Shown piece after piece: positions 1-5,903 of a stretch of DNA of 8,218 nt. A program made the position numbers and the translations under genes. The stretch's first letter is position 1, and each line of letters starts with the position of its first letter. The stretch is from Clostridia bacterium (GTDB taxonomy: Bacteria; Bacillota; Clostridia; Oscillospirales; Acutalibacteraceae). Below the pieces are notes generated by a model. That model did not search any database and had not been told where the DNA came from. It saw nothing but the letters and a program-made list of their open reading frames with translations. The stretch lies in the NCBI GenBank assembly GCA_017631745.1, contig JAGBSR010000209.1:1-8218 (forward strand), given 5' to 3'.

Positions 1-1
1 A

Positions 2-1273
2 AACTCGATTATGGTGGGCAAATTCCCAAGCTGTATCCTTAACGTCAGAGTACGTCCAGAGGTTGTGGATATTAATGTTCACCCTGCAAAAACAGAGGTT
101 CGCTTCAGCGACGAGAGAAAGGTTTCATCAGCAGTGTATTTTGCAGTTAAATCTGCTCTCGAAAGCTTTGACACTATGCCTGAGCTTAATTTATCAAGAG
201 CTGCTAAGGTTACTCAGAGAGCTATGCCTGAAAGTGTTCAGCTTAGTATGCTTGATGATGAACCCGAAAAGAAAGCCTATTTCAGCGGAAGTATTTTTAC
301 TCCTAAAGCTGAAGAAATGCATAAGCCTGCGGTTAAATCTGAACCCAAAAAAGATTTCTGGCAGAGTATGCCCGCTAAGGATTTTGCAAATAAAACTGTG
401 TCTGCACCTGTTAAAAACGAAAAGGCGAAAACGGAAAATGAGCCTGATTTAGTTGCTGCAGCTATGCAGAATGTAAGAAATAAAAACGAGGAAATGCGCA
501 AAGCTGCTCCTGTTGTAAATGAACAAAAGGCCGTTGTTTCTTCGGGCAGAGTTGCCGAAAAAGCAGCTGCGAACACTCCTTCTTATAAGCCTCAGCAGGC
601 AAATATCAACACTCAGACTGTGAAGACAGAGCCTGCAAACAACGTTAAGCCTCAGCAGAGTGCACCTGCAAAGCCACAGCAGAATAACGCTTCTTCTAAT
701 AAACCTATCAGACTTCTCGGCGAGGTTTTCAAGACATATGTTATCTGTGAGTTCGACGGCAAGGTTGTTATGATTGATAAGCACGCCGCTCACGAAAGAA
801 TTATTTATAACAAAATGAAGGCCGCAGCTAAAGAAAATATTTCTTCTCAGGTGCTCTTATCAGCGGTTAAAGTTACTCTTAATAAAAACGAGTACACTGC
901 CGTAATTGAAAACCTTGATGCTTTTAAATCGGCAGGCTATCTCATTGAAGATTTCGGCGATGGGGTAGTGGTTGTAAGAGAGTGTCCTATGCTTATTTCA
1001 GGTGACGATGTTGAAGATACAGTTATCGAAATGGCTGCTTATCTCGGTGAAAACCGAACAAATATTGAAACAGAAACCATCGACAGAATACACCATACAG
1101 CTGCTTGTAAGGCTGCTATCAAGGCAGGTTATAAAAACTCAACAGCTGAAATGAAGGTTCTTGCCGAGCAGGTGCTTTATGATGACAGTGTGAGATATTG
1201 TCCTCACGGCAGACCCGTTCTTATTGAGCTTTCAAAATATGAGCTTGAAAAACAGTTCGGAAGAATACAGTAA
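2..1273 (+). CDS. mutL: DNA mismatch repair protein MutL, 5'-truncated by window edge
   Basis: MutL is the mismatch-repair ATPase that links MutS recognition to strand removal; in bacteria lacking MutH its C-terminal domain is a metal-dependent nicking endonuclease. The reading frame is open from base 2, so the ATG at base 11 is an internal Met, not the start; the N-terminal GHKL ATPase lies outside the window. Seen here (numbering from that Met): the end of the S5-like transducer domain with DINVHPAKTEVRF (residues 20-32), a low-complexity Ala/Lys/Gln-rich linker (about 60-230), and the C-terminal dimerisation/endonuclease domain (231-420). The domain carries DKHAAHERIIYN (256-267), ACKAAIKAG (365-373), CPHGRP (397-402) and a terminal FGR (416-418), which match the DQHA(X)2E(X)4E, ACR, C(P)HGRP and FXR motifs of nicking MutLs. 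The last Glu of the first motif is Asn. miaA follows 13 bases later, the common mutL-miaA arrangement; mutS would be expected upstream. Identity is secure. Confidence 0.97.
   Translation, partial: NSIMVGKFPSCILNVRVRPEVVDINVHPAKTEVRFSDERKVSSAVYFAVKSALESFDTMPELNLSRAAKVTQRAMPESVQLSMLDDEPEKKAYFSGSIFTPKAEEMHKPAVKSEPKKDFWQSMPAKDFANKTVSAPVKNEKAKTENEPDLVAAAMQNVRNKNEEMRKAAPVVNEQKAVVSSGRVAEKAAANTPSYKPQQANINTQTVKTEPANNVKPQQSAPAKPQQNNASSNKPIRLLGEVFKTYVICEFDGKVVMIDKHAAHERIIYNKMKAAAKENISSQVLLSAVKVTLNKNEYTAVIENLDAFKSAGYLIEDFGDGVVVVRECPMLISGDDVEDTVIEMAAYLGENRTNIETETIDRIHHTAACKAAIKAGYKNSTAEMKVLAEQVLYDDSVRYCPHGRPVLIELSKYELEKQFGRIQ
587..682 (+). repeat. Three Lys-Pro-Gln-Gln coding repeats in the MutL linker
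   Basis: Three in-frame copies of a 12-base unit encoding KPQQ occur at 587-598, 647-658 and 671-682; the first two are identical (aagcctcagcag) and the third differs by one base. They sit in the disordered linker between the MutL N- and C-terminal domains. This looks like low-complexity linker sequence rather than a mobile or regulatory repeat. Confidence 0.5.
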
Positions 1274-1275
1274 TC

Positions 1276-1280
1276 AGGAG
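1276..1280 (+). promoter_or_regulatory. Ribosome binding site of miaA
   Basis: AGGAG lies in the 13-base gap after the mutL stop codon. It is 3 bases from the ATG at 1284 and 6 bases from the ATG at 1287, so the second of the two adjacent ATGs has the better spacing. It also argues against the in-frame ATG at 1224 inside mutL. Confidence 0.7.
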
Positions 1281-1286
1281 CAGATG

Positions 1287-2216
1287 ATGAAAAAACCTCT
1301 TGTTGTAGTTGTTCTTGGTCCCACGGCTTCGGGCAAGACCTCTCTTGGTATTGAAATTGCTGAAAAGTTCGACGGCGAAATCGTCTCAGCTGACTCAATG
1401 CAGATATATGAAAATATGGATATTGCAACAGCCAAGCCCTCTGTTTCTGAGCTTGCGAGAGTGAGACATCACCTTATCGGTTTCGTACCTATGGGCGAAA
1501 GCTACAGTGTTGCTAAATATAAACAAGAAGCCCTCAGCGCTATTAATGATATTATATCAAGAGGCAAGCTTCCCGTTGTTGTCGGCGGTACCGGATTTTA
1601 TATTGATACTTTAGTGAAAAACACTGAGTTTTTCGACTATGAAAGCACCGATATCAGAGAAAAGCTTGAAAAGCGTTGTGAGTCTGAGGGAATAGAGGCT
1701 CTTTACAGTGAGCTCGAAAGCATTGACCCCGAAACAGCCTCAAGACTTCATATCAATGATACTAAGCGTATTATCCGCGCCCTTGAGGTTTATCACCTTA
1801 CAGGCAAGACAATCAGTCTGCAGGCTGAGTTGTCGCATCTTAACGAGAGCGCATATAATTGGTGTCTTATCGGTCTTAGAGCTGAAGACAGACAGTATTT
1901 ATATGACCGTATAAACAGAAGAGTTGATATTATGCTTGAGCAAGGACTTCTCAGAGAAGCAGAAGCCTTCTTTGCAAGCGATATATCCGATACTGCCGCT
2001 CAGGCTATAGGGTATAAGGAGCTTAAGCCTTATATTGATGGCCTTGTAACTCTTGAAGAAGCGACCGAAAAGCTTAAAATGGAAACCAGACGCTATGCTA
2101 AAAGACAGCTTACCTGGTTCAGAAGAAACCCTGATATTAATTGGTTGGATATTGATTTACTTACATCTGATGAGCTGATTGATAAGGCTTGTCTGATTGT
2201 TGAAAATGAAAGGTAA
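1287..2216 (+). CDS. miaA: tRNA dimethylallyltransferase MiaA
   Basis: MiaA transfers a dimethylallyl group from DMAPP to N6 of adenosine 37 in tRNAs reading codons that begin with U, the first step towards (ms2)i6A37, in the cytoplasm. The 309-residue product has the usual family length. Visible motifs are the P-loop GPTASGKT (residues 11-18), DSMQIY (36-41, with the Asp expected to act in catalysis), HHLIGF (61-66), GGTGFYID (100-107), KRIIRALEVYHLTGK in the middle, QAIGYKEL (from about 239) and the C-terminal TRRYAKRQLTWFRR. The start at 1287 is chosen because AGGAG is 6 bases upstream; the ATG at 1284 would add one residue. It follows mutL by 13 bases and precedes the HlyD-like gene by 6, so the three are probably cotranscribed. 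No hfq gene follows, unlike in many other bacteria. Confidence 0.97.
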   Translation: MKKPLVVVVLGPTASGKTSLGIEIAEKFDGEIVSADSMQIYENMDIATAKPSVSELARVRHHLIGFVPMGESYSVAKYKQEALSAINDIISRGKLPVVVGGTGFYIDTLVKNTEFFDYESTDIREKLEKRCESEGIEALYSELESIDPETASRLHINDTKRIIRALEVYHLTGKTISLQAELSHLNESAYNWCLIGLRAEDRQYLYDRINRRVDIMLEQGLLREAEAFFASDISDTAAQAIGYKELKPYIDGLVTLEEATEKLKMETRRYAKRQLTWFRRNPDINWLDIDLLTSDELIDKACLIVENER

Positions 2217-2222
2217 TACGAA

Positions 2223-3512
2223 ATGAAGCCTGCAAAAGACACAAAAATTGCTATAGGACTTGTTGCCGCCTTTGTATTTATGGTGGCTCTGTACGGTATT
2301 AACTCCTTATACAATAACCGTACCGGCAAGCTTGAAACTGAATATATTTTTCCTTACAGCGAAACTCAGAGTGTGTCTGTAAAAGGCTTTGCCGTAAGGG
2401 ATGAGAACATCAGTGTCAACGGCAAAAACACATCTATTTTCTATAAGGATGACAATCTTGTTTATGTACCTGTAATATCTGACAGTGAAAACATTGCCAA
2501 AAACGGTGTAATCGCTCTCGGCTTCAGTGATGAAAGTCAGGCTTCTGCTTATACCGAAGAGATGGAAATGCGCGAAAAGCTCGAGAATATTAAAGAAACA
2601 GCGAGCAAGCAGGGTCTTAACCACAGCAATGTGCTCTTTCTCAATTCTCAGATTGCAACTGGTATCTCAAACTATATCAAGGCTGTATCAGATGGTGATT
2701 TATCCGATGCACAGTCTATTGGAGAAAATGTTACGGCTAATATTACCTCCCGTCAGTCTGCAATCGGTGAAGAGCTCAGCTATGACGATATAATCAGCGA
2801 TTACACAAAGCAAATCAAAACACTCAAATCCTCATATACAGTTAAAAATAAAATAACATCGCCTTATGCAGGTTATTTTATCAGCTATGTTGATGGATAC
2901 GAGTCCGCTGTCAGCTACAGTGATATTGAAAAGAAAAATATCAGTAATGGCGACGGAGCCAAATACAGAGATATTCAGCATGCTGACACCGCAAATGCAT
3001 ACGGCAAGATTATTGCACAGCACACCTGGTACTACGTATTTGATATTAATGTTAACGATGCTTCTGTAATAAAAAGCGGACATTGGGTAAGCGTTTCCTT
3101 TGACGAACTCGGCATCAGAGATATTGATATGATTGTTCACGATATCACTGAGGCAAATGGTGATATCATTACTGTTACTCTTAAATGTACAGCTATGAAT
3201 GAAAAGCTTGCTAAACTTCGTAAGGAAACAGCAACGATTGCTGTCAATAAATACAGCGGTTATAAAATCAACAATGATGCAATCAGTGAAAATGAAGACG
3301 GTGTTATTGGCGTTTATGTTATCGTCGGTAACATTATGAAGTTCGCACCCGTTGATATCAAATATTATGCAGATTCTTATGTTATAGCTCAGGGTATGAC
3401 AATGCTCAGAAATGAAGAGGATAAGTCTGAGGGCTATTATCATAAGCTCAAGCAGTACGACCGAATTATAGTGAAAGGAATTAATCTTGAAGATGGAAAC
3501 ATTATCTCTTGA
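2223..3512 (+). CDS. Membrane-anchored HlyD-like (membrane-fusion/adaptor) protein of the division cluster
   Basis: The 429-residue product begins with a short Lys-containing segment and one membrane helix (residues 9-30), predicting an N-in, C-out bitopic protein with a large extracellular domain. The order of elements resembles HlyD-type periplasmic adaptors. A first beta half-motif (about 36-102) is followed by a charged helical stretch (about 105-205), a lipoyl-like return segment ITSPYAGYFISYVDGYE (211-227), a beta-barrel region (about 258-325), and a membrane-proximal-like C-terminus containing VIGVYVIVGNIMKFAPVDIKYY and YDRIIVKG. No ABC or RND transporter gene adjoins it. It sits 6 bases after miaA and its last 20 bases overlap yggS, so it is expressed with the division genes. 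AAGG at 2210-2213 is a modest ribosome binding site, 9 bases from the ATG. Fold-level assignment is good; its role is unknown. It may act in envelope or septum assembly rather than efflux. Confidence 0.75.
   Translation: MKPAKDTKIAIGLVAAFVFMVALYGINSLYNNRTGKLETEYIFPYSETQSVSVKGFAVRDENISVNGKNTSIFYKDDNLVYVPVISDSENIAKNGVIALGFSDESQASAYTEEMEMREKLENIKETASKQGLNHSNVLFLNSQIATGISNYIKAVSDGDLSDAQSIGENVTANITSRQSAIGEELSYDDIISDYTKQIKTLKSSYTVKNKITSPYAGYFISYVDGYESAVSYSDIEKKNISNGDGAKYRDIQHADTANAYGKIIAQHTWYYVFDINVNDASVIKSGHWVSVSFDELGIRDIDMIVHDITEANGDIITVTLKCTAMNEKLAKLRKETATIAVNKYSGYKINNDAISENEDGVIGVYVIVGNIMKFAPVDIKYYADSYVIAQGMTMLRNEEDKSEGYYHKLKQYDRIIVKGINLEDGNIIS
3474..3480 (+). promoter_or_regulatory. Ribosome binding site of yggS inside the preceding gene
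   Basis: AAAGGAA lies in the coding sequence of the HlyD-like gene. It is 6 bases from a TTG at 3487 and 12 bases from the ATG at 3493, both in the yggS frame. The spacing favours TTG and the codon identity favours ATG, so the start cannot be settled from sequence alone. Confidence 0.5.
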
Positions 3513-4215
3513 AGAAAGATTTAAAAATATAGAACACAATATCGGTGTTATCAGAGAAAGAATTGCCGCTGCCGCTAAGGAAGCAGGCAGAAATCCTGAG
3601 GATATTAAGCTTATGGCGGTAACAAAGACGGTTGAGCCTATGTTCATCAATCACGCCATTGAGTGCGGTATCGACCTTATAGGTGAAAACAAGGTGCAGG
3701 AATTTCTCTCGAAAAAGCCTTATCTTAAGCTTGATAACTGTAAGGCGCATCTTATCGGTCACCTTCAGACCAACAAGGTAAAGCAGATTATCAGTGAGGT
3801 TGATATGATTCAGTCTGTTGACAGTGTTAAGCTGGCAGGGGAGATATCAAAAAGAGCAACAGCTCTCGGTATTACTGTCGAGTGCCTTGTAGAGGTTAAT
3901 ATAGGCGACGAAGAAAGTAAAACAGGTCTTGATATGGAGCTTCTTTACGATACACTTCATCAGATTTCACTTATGCCCGGCATTAAAGTCAAGGGTCTTA
4001 TGACAATACCGCCTATTTGTGAAGACGATGAGTCCTTAAATAAATATTTTTCAAAAATGCACGAAATATTTATTGACATAAAGAGTAAAAAGTTAGATAA
4101 TATAGATATGTGTATACTTTCAATGGGAATGTCAGGGGATTACGAAGCAGCTGTAAGAAACGGTTCTGATTTAGTCAGAGTCGGCTCAGCTATTTTCGGT
4201 CCAAGAATCTATTAA
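3493..4215 (+). CDS. yggS: YggS/YlmE family PLP-homeostasis protein
   Basis: Members of this family (YggS, YlmE, PLPBP) are single-domain alanine-racemase-fold proteins that bind pyridoxal 5'-phosphate and keep cellular vitamin B6 and amino-acid pools in balance; no clear enzymatic reaction is established. The 240-residue product has family length. The PLP-binding Lys is K45 in LMAVTKTV, followed by GENKVQEF, HLIGHLQTNKVKQI, MIQSVDSVKLA, VEVNIGDEESKTG, VKGLMTIPP, and the C-terminal phosphate-binding region SMGMSGDYEAAVRNGSDLVRVGSAIFG. The ATG at 3493 is used, but TTG at 3487 is better spaced from the ribosome binding site and would add two residues. The start overlaps the end of the HlyD-like gene by 20 bases, suggesting translational coupling. 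sepF follows 20 bases later, the same yggS-sepF adjacency seen as ylmE-ylmF in Bacillus. A candidate promoter lies within its 3' third. Confidence 0.96.
   Translation: METLSLEERFKNIEHNIGVIRERIAAAAKEAGRNPEDIKLMAVTKTVEPMFINHAIECGIDLIGENKVQEFLSKKPYLKLDNCKAHLIGHLQTNKVKQIISEVDMIQSVDSVKLAGEISKRATALGITVECLVEVNIGDEESKTGLDMELLYDTLHQISLMPGIKVKGLMTIPPICEDDESLNKYFSKMHEIFIDIKSKKLDNIDMCILSMGMSGDYEAAVRNGSDLVRVGSAIFGPRIY
4073..4101 (+). promoter_or_regulatory. Candidate internal sigma-A promoter for sepF and downstream genes
   Basis: TTGACA (4073-4078), a perfect -35 box, is followed after exactly 17 bases by GATAAT (4096-4101), five of six matches to the -10 consensus. The 40 bases before the -35 box are markedly AT-rich, as in an UP-like element. 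A start near 4108 would leave about 128 bases of leader before sepF. It lies inside yggS coding sequence. TTGACA occurs elsewhere in the window by chance, but no other copy has as good a -10 box and spacing. Activity is inferred only. Confidence 0.5.
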
Positions 4216-4235
4216 TATAAAGAGGAGATAAAAAT

Positions 4236-4826
4236 ATGGACATCAAAAATATATTCGGAAAAGTTCAGGAATTCAGAAACAGCAGAACAGAAGACGATGA
4301 GGATATTCTTGACAGCGCTGTAAGTGAAGATGATTATGAGGATGTAAGAAAGCCCAACAAATTTTCAAGCGGTATTTTTGCAGACGAAGAGGAAACTCCC
4401 GTAAACTCGTTTGCTTCATTTAATTATTCACCTACAGCTGCTCTTCCTGATTTTGCTACAGGTGAGGATTTTGCTCCGCTTAAGGGTCTTGATGAAATTG
4501 CAAAAGACAGTGCACCTCAGTCAAATCTTTATGATATGAACTCATCAAAGGTTCGTTCAGGCTCAAAGTTCAAGCTTACTTTTATTTCACTTCACGATAT
4601 TTATGATGCTAAGAATGTTGCCAATCTTATGATGGACAGAAACACAATTGTTGTAGTAAATCTTTCACTTCTCTCGGAAGATCAGAGCAAGCGTGCAATG
4701 GACTTCCTCGACGGTGCTAAATATGTGACCAAGAGCGTTTTTGCAAGATTTGCAGAGAGCATTTGCGCTTTCATACCCTCAGATATTGAGCTTCACGGTG
4801 ATTTTTATAATCAGGTAGAATTATAA
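4236..4826 (+). CDS. sepF: Cell division protein SepF
   Basis: SepF is a membrane-associated partner of FtsZ that anchors the Z ring and organises septum formation. The 196-residue product has three parts. A short N-terminal stretch MDIKNIFGKVQEF can form the amphipathic membrane-binding helix. An acidic, probably disordered linker follows (about 15-105). The SepF domain (about 108-190) contains FISLHDIYDAKNVANLMMDRNTIVVVNLSLL, SKRAMDFLDGAKY and AFIPSDIELHGD, which parallel the VVNL, DFLxGA and TPxNVxIxG signatures. The linker is longer than in Bacillus SepF (about 150 residues in total). In the segment where many homologues have QRVG or similar, this protein reads FARFAES, without the Gly. 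AGAGGAG at 4221-4227 is 8 bases from the ATG. It lies between yggS and the DivIVA-like gene, and the ylmG and ylmH genes usually found next are absent. Assignment is firm from the C-terminal domain and the neighbours. Confidence 0.93.
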   Translation: MDIKNIFGKVQEFRNSRTEDDEDILDSAVSEDDYEDVRKPNKFSSGIFADEEETPVNSFASFNYSPTAALPDFATGEDFAPLKGLDEIAKDSAPQSNLYDMNSSKVRSGSKFKLTFISLHDIYDAKNVANLMMDRNTIVVVNLSLLSEDQSKRAMDFLDGAKYVTKSVFARFAESICAFIPSDIELHGDFYNQVEL

Positions 4827-4863
4827 TATTTCAAAGACTTTAAAAAGATAGGGGATAGTTAAA

Positions 4864-5901
4864 ATGTCAACAAATAAATATTCATTCGCTTCTGCAGGCA
4901 AAAACAGATATTTTGCAACTGAGGTTGACGAATATGTGAGAAAATCTTCAGAAGAATATGAAAGACTTTATAAGAATTTCAGAGCTCTTGAAAAGAAGCT
5001 TAAAAATATAGGTCCTGCTATCGAAGAATATAACAACAGCAAGAACACTGTTTTTGCTGCTATAGTCAGAGCTGAAAGCTATCTTGAAAATGTTACTGCT
5101 CAGGCTAATGAGTCTTCTGCTGAGATTATTAAAAAGGCAAGCGAAGAGGCTGAAAGCTTACTTCTTACCAAAAAGGCAGAGGCTGAAGCTTACTATTTCA
5201 ATCTCACCCACGAAGCTGACGAGAGAATAGTCGAGCTTAACAAGGAAATTGAGACACTTGAAAAGCGCTCTGAAGAGTTGACTCAGAAGTATCTCAACGA
5301 TACCAAGGAAAAAGCTAAAGAAATTATCGAAAACGCCAAGACTAAGGCGGCTGAAATTGTTGCTGCTGCTTATCACGATGCAAAGGATGCAAGAGAAAAG
5401 AGCGAAGAGATTATTGCTGCTACAACTTCTGAACTCAACAGACTCAAAGCTGAAATTGCAAAATATAAGAACGAAATTATTAATGTTGTGGCAACAATCA
5501 AGCCTGCGGTTGATGCTATCGGCGGTGATGCTGAGTTTGATTTTGTACCCACTACAATTGAAGTTGACACAGATGACCTCGCTGTTGATTTGCCTGAGTT
5601 CAGCCTTAATCCTGATGATTATGAGCCTCAGACAGAAGCAGAAAAATCACAGTATCCTGATTTTTACGAGGATATAAGCTCCGTTTCATCTCCCGAATAT
5701 TACGGTGAGAGCGAAGAGTTTACAATGCCTCAGATGCCCGTTATCCCTGATTTGACAGAAGAAATTAATCAGCAGACAATGATTTTCCAGGATCTTGGCA
5801 ATGCTATCTTTGATACTGATGATTTTGACAGTGATGAAATCGATTTTTCCTATCAGCCTAATTTTGACGGCTTCTTTGACGACGATATTACTACAGACTA
5901 A
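4864..5901 (+). CDS. DivIVA-like coiled-coil cell division/polarity protein
   Basis: DivIVA proteins bind negatively curved membrane at septa and poles and recruit division or wall-synthesis partners. In this 345-residue product, RYFATEVDEYVRKSSEEYE (residues 15-33) resembles the conserved N-terminal GYDxxEVDxFLxxxxxxYE signature. It is followed by a long charged, Ala-rich coiled coil (about 25-215) with heptad-like spacing, and by a strongly acidic tail (221-345) rich in Asp, Glu, Phe and Tyr with a single Lys and no Arg. No membrane segment is seen. The N-terminal FRGYD membrane loop of classical DivIVA is not recognisable, so this is a divergent member, and the coiled coil alone could mislead (ATP synthase b-like or SMC-like hits are expected). 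The position after sepF and before lspA matches divIVA in Bacillus and supports the call. AGGGGA at 4850-4855 is 8 bases from the ATG. lspA follows after 2 bases. Confidence 0.78.
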   Translation: MSTNKYSFASAGKNRYFATEVDEYVRKSSEEYERLYKNFRALEKKLKNIGPAIEEYNNSKNTVFAAIVRAESYLENVTAQANESSAEIIKKASEEAESLLLTKKAEAEAYYFNLTHEADERIVELNKEIETLEKRSEELTQKYLNDTKEKAKEIIENAKTKAAEIVAAAYHDAKDAREKSEEIIAATTSELNRLKAEIAKYKNEIINVVATIKPAVDAIGGDAEFDFVPTTIEVDTDDLAVDLPEFSLNPDDYEPQTEAEKSQYPDFYEDISSVSSPEYYGESEEFTMPQMPVIPDLTEEINQQTMIFQDLGNAIFDTDDFDSDEIDFSYQPNFDGFFDDDITTD

Positions 5902-5903
5902 GA

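Noticed and set aside
587..682. Possible tandem repeat or mobile trace in mutL
   Set aside because: The repeated unit is only 12 bases, in frame and irregularly spaced, consistent with low-complexity linker coding.
1224..1286. N-terminal extension of miaA from an ATG inside mutL
   Set aside because: The added residues do not resemble MiaA, and AGGAG directly before 1284/1287 marks the true start.
1830..1859. TTGTCG and TATAAT with an 18-base spacer inside miaA
   Set aside because: Poor -35 box and far from any downstream start; likely chance.
2832..3650. 272-codon open frame on the minus strand opposite the HlyD-like gene
   Set aside because: It mirrors the codon pattern of the plus-strand gene, has no family motif, no ribosome binding site that I can see, and runs antisense across two well-supported genes.
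4309..4337. TTGACA plus GATTAT at 17-base spacing inside the start of sepF
   Set aside because: Weak -10 box, located after the sepF start codon in an Asp/Glu-rich coding stretch; likely chance.
4827..4863. Possible terminator in the largest gap
   Set aside because: Only a very weak AAAG/CTTT inverted repeat without a GC stem or T-run; not a terminator.
5752..5780. Second promoter-like pair, TTGACA with 17-base spacer and GACAAT, about 120 bases before lspA
   Set aside because: The -10 box matches only 4 of 6, the context is not AT-rich, and TTGACA is frequent in this sequence because of common Asp-Ser/Thr codons.
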